Positions 1-7,399 of a stretch of 35,546 nucleotides of DNA are shown here, piece by piece; position 1 is the stretch's first letter; every line of letters begins with the position of its first letter. The position numbers and the translations under genes are program-made. This stretch comes from Chloroflexota bacterium. Lineage in GTDB: Bacteria; Chloroflexota; Limnocylindria; Limnocylindrales; CSP1-4. Location of the stretch: NCBI GenBank assembly GCA_025935925.1, contig JAICUI010000035.1, positions 1 to 35,546 on the forward strand, written 5' to 3'. The notes under the pieces are model-generated. The model saw only the letters and a list, made by a program, of their open reading frames with translations, ran no database searches and was not told the DNA's origin.

Positions 1-395
1 AGATACGCCTCGGCGTCGGCCTTGAGCTTCTGGAGCACCATCGCCGAGATCTCCGGCGGGGTGTAGCTCTTGCCGTCGGCGACGACCTTGATGCCGTCGC
101 TCTTGGCGTCCTTCTCGACGGTGTACGGGACGAGGCCCTTCGAGCGCTGCACCTCGGGGTCGTCCCAGCGGCGGCCCATGAAGCGCTTGATCGAGTAGAC
201 GGTGTTGGTCGGGTTGGTCACCGCCTGGCGCTTCGCGAGCTGGCCGACGACGCGCTCGCCCGTCTTCGGGAAGCCGACGACGGACGGGACGGTGCGATTC
301 CCCTCGGACGACGGGATGACGGTGGGCTCGCCGCCCTCCATCACCGCGACGACGCTGTTCGTCGTCCCGAGGTCGATGCCGATGATCTTGCCCAT
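1..395 (-). CDS. dnaK: Chaperone protein DnaK (Hsp70), N-terminal part
   Basis: The N-terminal 131 codons of Hsp70, running off the left edge. The reverse strand reads [14 protein letters not shown] at the start, the phosphate-binding loop of the Hsp70 ATPase domain, followed by [10 protein letters not shown] and, further on, [22 protein letters not shown], all characteristic of bacterial DnaK. The ATG at 395 is preceded by AGGAGA about 11 nt upstream. DnaK refolds proteins in the cytoplasm in an ATP cycle driven by DnaJ and by the nucleotide-exchange factor GrpE, whose gene lies 45 nt upstream. It is the third gene of the hrcA-grpE-dnaK operon and so should be under the CIRCE element at 2117-2143. 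The peptide-binding domain is outside the window. Identification is secure. Confidence 0.97.
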   Translation of the reverse strand, partial: MGKIIGIDLGTTNSVVAVMEGGEPTVIPSSEGNRTVPSVVGFPKTGERVVGQLAKRQAVTNPTNTVYSIKRFMGRRWDDPEVQRSKGLVPYTVEKDAKSDGIKVVADGKSYTPPEISAMVLQKLKADAEAY

Positions 396-440
396 GCGGG
401 GTGTTCTCCTGGTCAGTGCTGTTCGGAAGGTGGATGAGGG

Positions 441-1040
441 CTAGTTGACTGGCGGGGTGGCGTCGCCGGCCGCGGCGACCGCCACGAGGGCGGGGCGGAG
501 GACCCGGTTGCGCAGCCGATAGCCGCGCCGGATCTCGTCGACGATCACGCCCTCGGGCCGGCCCGTGCCGGGCACCGAGACGACCGCCTCGTGGTCGCGT
601 GGGTCGAACGCCGTCCCGGGCGCGGCGGTGATGGCGGTGACGCCCTCGCTCTCGAGCAGCAGCCGCAGCTTGCGGTCGATCGCGGCGACGCCCTCGGCCC
701 AGGCGTCGTCCTTGAGGCTCGCCGGCCGGGTCTCGATGGCCCGGTCGAAGTCGTCCGCCAGGTTGAGCACCTTCGAGATCAGGTCGACGCCGGCGAGGCC
801 GAGCTCGCGCTCGCGCTCCTCGGAGGTGCGGCGGCGGAAGTTCTGGAACTCGGCTCGCTCGCGCTGGAGCGCGCTGAGGTACTCGTCGGCCTTGGCCTGG
901 GCGGCGTCCTTCTCGGCGCGCACCTCGTCGAGCTGGGCGGCCAGGGCCGCCGGCGACGCGTCGAGCTCGTCGACGCGCTCCTCGGCCCGGGTCTTGGTGC
1001 GCTGGGGGCGGCGGGAGGCGGCGGAATCGTGGTCAGGCAT
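441..1040 (-). CDS. grpE: Nucleotide exchange factor GrpE
   Basis: 199 residues, normal for GrpE. The first ~35 residues are charged and probably disordered. Residues ~35-75 form a long helix with Glu/Lys/Arg/Ala heptads (coiled-coil dimer stalk), followed by the family segment EFQNFRRRTSEER, LADDFDRAIE, and the C-terminal beta domain with FDPRDHEAV and the GYRLRNRVLRPALVAVA signature. GrpE releases ADP from DnaK in the Hsp70 cycle. The gene overlaps the end of hrcA by 8 nt and is followed by dnaK after 45 nt, so the three are co-transcribed. No good Shine-Dalgarno sequence precedes the ATG at 1040; translation is probably coupled to hrcA through the overlap. Confidence 0.96.
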   Translation of the reverse strand: MPDHDSAASRRPQRTKTRAEERVDELDASPAALAAQLDEVRAEKDAAQAKADEYLSALQRERAEFQNFRRRTSEERERELGLAGVDLISKVLNLADDFDRAIETRPASLKDDAWAEGVAAIDRKLRLLLESEGVTAITAAPGTAFDPRDHEAVVSVPGTGRPEGVIVDEIRRGYRLRNRVLRPALVAVAAAGDATPPVN

Positions 1041-2097
1041 ACAGATGGTCGATCAGCTCGTTCATGAGGCCCGACACGAACCGAACCGTGCCGATGGCCT
1101 GGGGATACGCCATGCGGGTGGGGCCGAGGACGCCCACCACCCCGATGGCCCGCTTGGGATTGCCGTACGGCGCGAGGACGAGCGACACGTCCGCCATCTC
1201 CTCGGCCGGGTTCTCCGAGCCGATCCAGATCCGGACGTCGCCGTCGGTCGCCATGCCGCCGATGAGCTCCGAGAGGTAGACGCGGTTCTCGAGCGCCGCG
1301 AAGACCCGGCGCAGCTTCTCGCTCTGGGCGAACTCCGGGGCGGCCATGACGTTCAGCAGGCCGTCGCTGAACAGCTCCTCGATCGCCTCGCCGTCGAAGT
1401 CCTGCAGGGCCCGCGTGACGCGCTCCCCGACCTTGCGCGGCAGGTCGCTGCCGGGATCGCCCGGGTCGAGGCCCCCGAGGAGCCGCGCCGCGTCGGCGGC
1501 CGTCCGCCCGGCGAGCAGCGCGTTGAGCACGTTCGCGACGGACGACAGCTCGTCCTGCGTGGTCGGGCGATCGAGGTTGACGAGCAGCTGCTTCAGCGCG
1601 CCCTCGCGAAGCACGAGGATCAGGCTCGCCAGCCGGTCGCTGATGCTCACGAGGTCGAGCCGCCGCAGGTGCGCCGAGGTCGGCTTCGCCGGCGTCGCGA
1701 GGCCGGCGGCACGGGTGACCGACGCGAGCGTCGTCGCGGCGAGCCGGAACCAGTGCTCGCTCGCGAACTCCACCTGGCCGAACTGGTGGCGGATCATCAG
1801 CTGCTCGACCGGCGGCAGCGGCACGGAGTCCACGATCGACTCGACGTAGTAGCGATAGCCGCTTTCCGTCGGCACGCGCCCGGCTGAGGTGTGCGGGTGC
1901 GTCAGCAGACCGCCGGCCTCGAGCTCGGCGAGGACCGCCCGGACCGTGGCGCTGGACACGCCGAGCCGGTAGCGCTCCACGAGCGCGTGGCTGCCGACCG
2001 GCTGGGCGGTGGTGACGTATTCCTCGATGACGGCCCGAAGGATCGCCTGGGATCGGAGGTCCAGGGGGCCGCTGGAGCGACGCACGCGACGCGCCAT
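1033..2097 (-). CDS. hrcA: Heat-inducible transcription repressor HrcA
   Basis: 354 residues. The N-terminal winged-helix domain (about residues 10-80) shows AILRAVIEEYVTTAQPVGS, GVSSATVRAVLAELE and GLLTHPHTSAGRVPTESGYR, which are diagnostic of HrcA. The C-terminal part has the family motif LVLAPYGNPKRAIGVVGVLG and ends in a helix. HrcA binds CIRCE operators and represses chaperone operons; GroEL keeps it folded in unstressed cells (family knowledge). I chose the ATG at 2097 because GGGAGAGG sits just upstream. An in-frame GTG at 2127 lies inside the CIRCE element itself, without a ribosome site. The gene is first in the hrcA-grpE-dnaK operon and is autoregulated through the CIRCE at 2117-2143. 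Confidence 0.96.
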   Translation of the reverse strand: MARRVRRSSGPLDLRSQAILRAVIEEYVTTAQPVGSHALVERYRLGVSSATVRAVLAELEAGGLLTHPHTSAGRVPTESGYRYYVESIVDSVPLPPVEQLMIRHQFGQVEFASEHWFRLAATTLASVTRAAGLATPAKPTSAHLRRLDLVSISDRLASLILVLREGALKQLLVNLDRPTTQDELSSVANVLNALLAGRTAADAARLLGGLDPGDPGSDLPRKVGERVTRALQDFDGEAIEELFSDGLLNVMAAPEFAQSEKLRRVFAALENRVYLSELIGGMATDGDVRIWIGSENPAEEMADVSLVLAPYGNPKRAIGVVGVLGPTRMAYPQAIGTVRFVSGLMNELIDHLYA

Positions 2098-2116
2098 TGC
2101 CTCTCCCGCAGGATGG

Positions 2117-2143
2117 TTAGCACTCACAGGTCGAGAGTGCTAA
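2117..2143 (-). promoter_or_regulatory. CIRCE operator (HrcA binding site)
   Basis: Perfect match to the CIRCE consensus: TTAGCACTC, 9-nt spacer, GAGTGCTAA, with both arms fully complementary. It lies 19 nt upstream of the hrcA ATG and starts 13 nt downstream of the predicted -10 box, so it covers the likely transcription start and the 5' leader. HrcA bound here would block transcription of hrcA-grpE-dnaK. Confidence 0.97.
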
Positions 2144-2156
2144 CTACGTTGCTCGC

Positions 2157-2186
2157 AGTCTAGCAATCGCCCCTTCCGAGTGTCAA
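2157..2186 (-). promoter_or_regulatory. Sigma70-like promoter of hrcA-grpE-dnaK
   Basis: On the minus strand TTGACA (2186-2181) is followed, after an 18-nt spacer, by TAGACT (2162-2157), which is preceded by TGC, giving an extended -10. The -35 is a perfect consensus. The CIRCE element begins 13 nt downstream, the usual geometry for this regulon. The -35 box overlaps the last codons of the upstream glycosyltransferase gene. Confidence 0.75.
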
Positions 2187-4690
2187 CGCGCGCCGCGGGC
2201 GGCCGTCCGGTGGTCGCGCCAATCCGCGATCAGCTCGCGGTACCAGGCGATCGTCTCGTCCAGCTGCCGCTCGACGTCGAAGCGTGCGCGAGCGTCGGCG
2301 ACCGCGTTGGCCCCGAGGCCGGCCCGGAGCGCGTCGTCGGTGAGCAGCGAGGTCGCGGCGGCGGCCATCCCCGCGGCGTCGCCCGGCGCCACCAGCACGC
2401 CCGTGGCCGTATCCCGGCCGACGGCCTCCCCGCTCCAAGCGCCGGGAGCGCCCGCCAGGCTGCCGACCTGCTCCGGGATCCCGCCGACGGCCGTGGCGAC
2501 GACCGGCAGGCCGCTCGCGAGCGCCTCGAGCACGGTCGTCGGAAACGTGTCTGCCTTCGCGGCATGGAGATACAGGTCCGCCGCCCGGTAGAACGCAGCG
2601 ACGTCGTCGCGGTCAGAGCGATACGGCTCGAACCGCAGCTCGCCGTTCGCGAGCGGACGGGGCGGCCCATCGTCGCCGAGCGCGAGGCACAGGACCGGGC
2701 GCCCGGTGACCGCGGAGGCGATCCGTTCGGCGGCCTCCGCGACCGTCTCCCAGTCCTTGAACGGGCTCCGGCGTGCCTGGTTCGCGGTGAACAGCAGCAC
2801 GAACGGCTCTGTGGGGATACCGAGGCGCGCCCGTGCCGCGACCCGGTCACCGGGCGACAACCGGGACACGTCCACGCCGTTCGGGATCACGCGCCACCCC
2901 GCGACCCCGGGCGCGAGCACCGACGACCGGGCCCGATCCAGCAGCCAGCGCGACGGCGTCGACACGTACAGGCGGCTGTCGCGGTAGATCGCCGCCTTCG
3001 CCTGGAGGTTCTGCCGCGTCGCGTCCGCGCGGATCGCCGGGTACACGCCGAGGTCCGGGCACGACGCGCAGCCCGTCCGCCACCGGTCGCCGTACAGGGC
3101 GTAGGCGCAGTGGCCGGTGAACGTCCACTCGTCGTGCAGCGTCATCGCCACCGGGAGCCGGCGGCTCAGCGCCGGCAGGCGTCGGAGGTCGAAGTAGCGG
3201 CCGTGGAGATTGTGCAGGTGGAGCACGTCCGGCGGCACCGGCGTGAGGGACGGGAGGCGGCGCGTGCCCGGGAAGTCGAAGTCCTCGCGGCCGCGACGGT
3301 CGGCGAGCGACCGGAGCCCGCGCGAGACGACGTTGCCGCGATCGCGCCGGCGGCCCGGGATCCCGACCATCGTGGCGTCGCCGGGCACCCGCCTCGTGGT
3401 CGCGAACCACGAGGCCTGCCCACGCGCGAGCAAGCCGGCGTGCAGCGCTGCCGCGATCCCCTCGGCGCCACCGCCCACCGGGTATTTCGCGACCTGGACG
3501 ACGCGCAGCGGCCGCCCGCCGGGACTGGGCGGGAGCGGCGGCACGGCCGGCGGCCGCCCGAGGACCCGGCGCGCGACCCGACGCGCGAACCGGAGCGACC
3601 GGCGCGCGAGCCGCCGCGGGCCCTTGAGCACGCGGCGTGCGCGCGAGGCGAGTCGCCGCGCCCGCACGTCCCACGGATCCGCTGCCCGGACCACGGCACG
3701 CCCGACGCGGTACCAGCGGGCACGCAGGAGGCGCTCGATGTCGTCGGTCCGGCGCAGGTCGATCCCGTCGTGCGAGGTCGCCAGCCGATCCATCATCCGG
3801 ACGACCTCGTCGGGATGCCGCCCGCGGAAGCGCTCGAGCCAGCTCGGGTACGCCTCGACGTTGTGGACGCGGAACGGCCGCTTCAGCTGGAGCCACGCCT
3901 CGTTCGCCCATTCGATGGCGCCCGTGCGGCGCGCCCAGTCCGCATGCGCGTAGTAGTCGCACTTCTCGATGACCTGCTTGGGCAGCAGCAGCGAGTAGTG
4001 GTACAGGCGCACGCCCCAGGAAGCGGTCGTCGTGGCGTCGACCCACGTGCCCGTGCGCAGGTCGCGCCCGGCCTCATCGCGGACCGTCGGCGGACGGTGC
4101 GTCGCGTAGCTGAAGCCGGGTCCCCAGCGGAACAGCCGGTGGTAGTCCGCGGCGCCGCGCCGCAGGTACCAGCCATCGGCCACGTACCCGAGCCCGCCCC
4201 AGAACGTGACCTGCCGGAACGACATGGCGTCGACGCGCGGCTCCGCGGCGAGCCGGTCGAGTACACGCTCGATGTCGTCGGCCCGATAGAACTCGTCGAT
4301 GTCCACCTGCCACAGGTAGTCCCCGGTCGCGCGTCGCGCGTACGCCTGGCTCTGCTCGTGCTTCTCGCCGGGCCAGAAGCCGTCCGGGTGGCCGTCGTCC
4401 TCGGCCGTGACGACCGTGACCTTGCCGTCCGGGTCGTCGTCGCGCGCGAGGCGGCGCAGCACGTCGAGCGTGCCGTCGCGCGAGTGCCCGTCGGCGGTCG
4501 CGATGTTGCGCGCACCGGGCGCCGCGCCCTCGACGACGATGATCTCGTGGGCGTACGGGTACAGCGCGCGGATCGTGTGGGCGGTGAACGGCTCGCCGTT
4601 GAGGACGATGATCCCGAACGTGACCCTGGGCCACGCGGGGCGGCGTCCGGCGGCGCCGACGGAGGCTGACGGCTCGAGCCGGGCGGTCAT
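2183..4690 (-). CDS. Fused GT2-like / GT4 glycosyltransferase
   Basis: 835 residues with two glycosyltransferase halves. Residues ~21-330 form a GT-A (family 2-like) domain, with VTFGIIVLNGEPF at the start and a metal-binding DxD-type motif VDIDEF at 129-134. Residues ~340-390 are a very basic, proline-containing linker. Residues ~395-825 form a GT-B family 4 domain, with GGGAEG near 407, TLHDEWTFTGHC at 517-528, the TGCASCP cysteine pair at 539-545, NGVDVSRLSP near 604, and the nucleotide-sugar motif D714-x7-E722 followed by ASGLPVVAT. The first acidic residue of the usual E-x7-E is Asp here. The protein would build surface glycans at the cytoplasmic membrane; donor and acceptor are unknown. 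The ATG at 4690 lacks a close Shine-Dalgarno site but has TATCGT 8 nt upstream. Confidence 0.88.
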   Translation of the reverse strand: MTARLEPSASVGAAGRRPAWPRVTFGIIVLNGEPFTAHTIRALYPYAHEIIVVEGAAPGARNIATADGHSRDGTLDVLRRLARDDDPDGKVTVVTAEDDGHPDGFWPGEKHEQSQAYARRATGDYLWQVDIDEFYRADDIERVLDRLAAEPRVDAMSFRQVTFWGGLGYVADGWYLRRGAADYHRLFRWGPGFSYATHRPPTVRDEAGRDLRTGTWVDATTTASWGVRLYHYSLLLPKQVIEKCDYYAHADWARRTGAIEWANEAWLQLKRPFRVHNVEAYPSWLERFRGRHPDEVVRMMDRLATSHDGIDLRRTDDIERLLRARWYRVGRAVVRAADPWDVRARRLASRARRVLKGPRRLARRSLRFARRVARRVLGRPPAVPPLPPSPGGRPLRVVQVAKYPVGGGAEGIAAALHAGLLARGQASWFATTRRVPGDATMVGIPGRRRDRGNVVSRGLRSLADRRGREDFDFPGTRRLPSLTPVPPDVLHLHNLHGRYFDLRRLPALSRRLPVAMTLHDEWTFTGHCAYALYGDRWRTGCASCPDLGVYPAIRADATRQNLQAKAAIYRDSRLYVSTPSRWLLDRARSSVLAPGVAGWRVIPNGVDVSRLSPGDRVAARARLGIPTEPFVLLFTANQARRSPFKDWETVAEAAERIASAVTGRPVLCLALGDDGPPRPLANGELRFEPYRSDRDDVAAFYRAADLYLHAAKADTFPTTVLEALASGLPVVATAVGGIPEQVGSLAGAPGAWSGEAVGRDTATGVLVAPGDAAGMAAAATSLLTDDALRAGLGANAVADARARFDVERQLDETIAWYRELIADWRDHRTAARGAR

Positions 4691-4698
4691 GGGCCATC

Positions 4699-4704
4699 AC
4701 GATA
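4699..4704 (-). promoter_or_regulatory. Possible leaderless -10 (TATCGT, 8 nt before ATG)
   Basis: Minus-strand TATCGT followed by 8 nt and the ATG of the fused glycosyltransferase. It belongs to the set of TANNNT boxes placed just upstream of starts that lack a good ribosome site. The 8-nt gap is slightly longer than ideal for a strictly leaderless transcript. Confidence 0.35.
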
Positions 4705-4741
4705 TCCTCACCCGGCCGTCGTCGGGACGGTCCCGGCCCGG

Positions 4742-5890
4742 GTGCCGGACGCCCGGCGCCGCCCGCAGCTCGGAGCCGCCTCGATCGACCAGCCGTTCGC
4801 GGGGCCCACACGCGTCGCCGTCGTGGAGCTCAACCCGTACCACGACGAGATCCTGCCGACCGTGGTCTACGCGCTGAACCGGCTCGGGATCCGACCCGAC
4901 GTGTACGTCCGCGGCGCCACGACGCGCAAGGACCCGTTCGCCTTCGCCTCCGGGCTGCGCTTCCGGCGGCGGTCGATCGACGGCCGTGGCACGCTCGGCC
5001 GGTGGACGGCCCGGCTGCGCGGCACGCCGGCGCGCTACGGGCGATACCAGCTCGTGATCCTCAACAGCACCGAGCCGCCCGCGGTGGTCGAGGCGGCGTC
5101 CCGGATCGGCCGGCCGACGATCGGCATCGTCCACAACGGCAACCTGATCCATGGCGATCCCGGTCATCGCGACTTCTTCGCGGCGCCTCGCCGGACGCCG
5201 ATGGTCCTCGCGCCTCACATCGCCGCGACGCTCGCCGCGGATCCTGAGCCGCCGCTGTGGCTGGCGCCGTTCTACCTCGGCGACGGCGTGCTCGAACGTC
5301 CGTCGGGCGACGGTCCGACGCGGTTGTGCGTCCAGGGCAACATCGAGCCCGTCCGGCGCGATTACGAGGCGCTGCTCGACGCGACGCAGGAGGTCGCAGC
5401 CGAGCGCTCCGACTTCGTCGTCCACATGGTCGGGCGGTCGAGCTCGGCGTACGGCCGCGCGTTCCGCGCCGAGGTGGACGCTCGCGACCTCGCGGACCGG
5501 TTCGCGTTCAACCAGGGCGAGGTCTCGCATCGCGCGTACCGGGCGCAGGTCGCGGGAGCCGACTTCCTCCTGCCGCTCGTCCACGCCGGCGTGCCGCGGC
5601 TGCGACCGTACTTCGAGGTCAAGCTCACGAGCTCGATGTCGATGGCGATCGCGCTGGGCGTGATCCCGATCGTCGAGCGCGACCTCGCGTCGCTGTACGG
5701 CGCCGCGGACGGCGCGGTCACCTACGACCCTGGGAACCTGGCCCGCTCGATGCGGACCGCCCTCGAGCTCCGTGCCGCCGAACGCGCGGCGAAGGTCGAT
5801 GCGCTCGCCAGGCTGCGGTCGACCGGGCTCGCCGAGTCGGTCCGGAACCTGGCGGCGTCAATCGCCCGGGTGGGCGCCGTTCGCGGCTGA
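4742..5890 (+). CDS. Glycosyltransferase, GT-B fold (family uncertain)
   Basis: 382 residues from the GTG at 4742. The first half holds a Rossmann-like segment (TRVAVVELNPYHDEI, then QLVILNSTEPPAVVEAASRIGRPTIGIVHNGN). The second half has the GT-B C-terminal pattern: RLCVQGNIEPVRRDYEALLDA, FVVHMVGRSS, an acceptor/donor loop LLPLVHAGVPRLRPYFEVKLTSSMSMAIALGVIPIV, and a final helix. This resembles family 4-type glycosyltransferases, but the canonical E-x7-E is not clear, so the family stays open. It is divergently arranged with the fused glycosyltransferase (51 nt apart) and overlaps the FkbM gene tail-to-tail by 33 nt. Membership in a surface-polysaccharide island supports the role. The start is uncertain: no ribosome site is visible. 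Confidence 0.7.
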   Translation: MPDARRRPQLGAASIDQPFAGPTRVAVVELNPYHDEILPTVVYALNRLGIRPDVYVRGATTRKDPFAFASGLRFRRRSIDGRGTLGRWTARLRGTPARYGRYQLVILNSTEPPAVVEAASRIGRPTIGIVHNGNLIHGDPGHRDFFAAPRRTPMVLAPHIAATLAADPEPPLWLAPFYLGDGVLERPSGDGPTRLCVQGNIEPVRRDYEALLDATQEVAAERSDFVVHMVGRSSSAYGRAFRAEVDARDLADRFAFNQGEVSHRAYRAQVAGADFLLPLVHAGVPRLRPYFEVKLTSSMSMAIALGVIPIVERDLASLYGAADGAVTYDPGNLARSMRTALELRAAERAAKVDALARLRSTGLAESVRNLAASIARVGAVRG

Positions 5891-6595
5891 CCCCGGCACG
5901 TCGCGGCGCAGGAACGTCAGGTTCCAGCCGTCCACGGCGACGAGCTCGTAGCCGGCGCGCCGGACCCGGCGCACGGTGCGCCAGAACGGAAGCGGACGGA
6001 CGGGCTGGTCGATCTCCATGCACACGACCGTCGGCCGGAGGCCCGCCTCGAGGACCGTCCGGATGACCTCGTGCTCCGCGCCCTCGATGTCGAGCTTGAG
6101 CAGGTCGATGCGCCCGGTCCCGAGCTCGCGCATGAGGCCGGGCAGGGTCCTGACCGGCGCCTCGAAGTAGTCGCGCGTCCGCTGGAGGTTCACGACCGAG
6201 TGGGAGACGTGCGACGGGTTGCGCGGCGCGAAGAACCGGAGCGTCGTGTCCTCGGACCACAGGCCCACGGGCACGAACCGGAAGCGCGGCTCGCCCGCGG
6301 CGACCGCGGCGACGTGGGTGATGGCCCGGGGCGTGGGATCGAACGCGAACACGCGGCAGCCGAACCGCTCGATGAGGCCGAGGTCGAACGTGATGTCCTC
6401 CCCGACGCCGCCGCAGAAGCACGTCCACGAGTCGTCGATCAGCGCCGTCGGAACGATCCAGCCGCCGTAGCCGCTGCCGATCTTCGTGAGTCCGAGCGCG
6501 TCGGGCGGGGCGGCATGGCGGAGCACCAGCGGCCGGACCAGGTTCACCGTGCGGCGGTCGAACGCGCGCCGCCACGCGCGCAGGCGCTTGCGCAT
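5858..6595 (-). CDS. FkbM family methyltransferase
   Basis: 245 residues. SAM-binding motif I appears as GVGEDITFD (63-71), followed by VFAFDPTP (82-89) and the FkbM signature DLLKLDIEGAEHEVI (164-178). The family methylates hydroxyl groups of sugars or secondary metabolites; here the target is probably a surface glycan. The ATG at 6595 shares one base with the TGA of the upstream methyltransferase gene (TGATG), so translation is coupled. Its last 33 nt overlap the end of the convergent glycosyltransferase gene. The reading frame stays open far upstream in the GC-rich sequence, but the motif positions and the TGATG junction fix this start. Confidence 0.88.
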   Translation of the reverse strand: MRKRLRAWRRAFDRRTVNLVRPLVLRHAAPPDALGLTKIGSGYGGWIVPTALIDDSWTCFCGGVGEDITFDLGLIERFGCRVFAFDPTPRAITHVAAVAAGEPRFRFVPVGLWSEDTTLRFFAPRNPSHVSHSVVNLQRTRDYFEAPVRTLPGLMRELGTGRIDLLKLDIEGAEHEVIRTVLEAGLRPTVVCMEIDQPVRPLPFWRTVRRVRRAGYELVAVDGWNLTFLRRDVPGSAANGAHPGD

Positions 6596-7383
6596 CACCC
6601 GCGAACGGACCCCGTCAGCAGCCCCTTCTCGATCAGCCGGATGCCGTCGACCGTCGCCCATGGCAGCGCGGCCCAGCGACGCGCGACCTCCAGCTCGCCG
6701 TCCCGGAGCGCATCGTCGAGGACGAACCTCGCGCCCATGCGCACGAACGGCCGGGCGAGCGGCAGCGTCGCGAACCGGATCCCCGGAGGTCCGGCCGGCC
6801 CGTCGATCACGACGAGGTCCACGCGCCGGCCGCCGAGCGTGCGCTCGACGGCGGCGGGGATCTCGTAGCACTCCGTCTCGCGGCCCTCGACGAGCTGGCG
6901 CGCCAGCGGCGCGTGGAGGACGGCGACCTCGTCGGCCAGGCCGGCGCGATCGAGGAGGCCGCGCGTGCGCTCGGCCTGCGTCGGGTCCTGCTCCAGCGAG
7001 ACGATCCTGGGCTCCGTTCCGGCGCCCGGGACATCCCGCATCGCCCATGCGAGGGCGACCGTGCTGCAGCCACTCCCGAACTCGAGGACGGCCGCCGGCC
7101 GGAGCTGCCGCACGGTATCGACGAGCTCGTCGATCGACCGCGGCCCGAGCGCCCAGGTCCCGAGCTCGACGCCGTCGAGCAGGGCGCGCAGCGGCTCGTG
7201 GCGCAGCCGCTGCGAGGTCGCGGGCCTGGTCCTCGGGTCGAGCGGCGCGGTCGAGAGCCTCCGCACGCTGCGCACGATCCGCAGCGGGACCGGCCGCCCA
7301 CGGCTCCGGCGGCGCAGCAGCCGCAGCGCCCGGCGGGCGAGTCGCGTGCGACGGGAACGCGGCCGCGGCGGCGACGCCGTCAA
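6595..7383 (-). CDS. Class I SAM-dependent methyltransferase
   Basis: 262 residues. The first ~45 are rich in arginine. Motif I is VLEFGSGCSTVALA (starting at 99), the ribose-binding acidic residue falls in IVSLEQD (127-133), and motif IV is DLVVIDGPAG (189-198). The layout matches small-molecule or sugar methyltransferases of the Methyltransf_24 type. The start is a TTG at 7383, 16 nt after the UDP-glucose dehydrogenase stop, with only a weak GGACGG upstream; a later start is possible. The gene is translationally coupled to the FkbM gene (TGATG). It probably decorates the same polysaccharide as its neighbours; the substrate cannot be read from sequence. Confidence 0.82.
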   Translation of the reverse strand: MTASPPRPRSRRTRLARRALRLLRRRSRGRPVPLRIVRSVRRLSTAPLDPRTRPATSQRLRHEPLRALLDGVELGTWALGPRSIDELVDTVRQLRPAAVLEFGSGCSTVALAWAMRDVPGAGTEPRIVSLEQDPTQAERTRGLLDRAGLADEVAVLHAPLARQLVEGRETECYEIPAAVERTLGGRRVDLVVIDGPAGPPGIRFATLPLARPFVRMGARFVLDDALRDGELEVARRWAALPWATVDGIRLIEKGLLTGSVRG

Positions 7384-7399
7384 CGAGCGATCCGTCCGA

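Noticed and set aside
2180-4669. Plus-strand open frame of 829 codons antisense to the fused glycosyltransferase
   Set aside because: It has low-complexity composition, no motifs, and no start signal; the minus-strand gene has complete GT2 and GT4 motifs.
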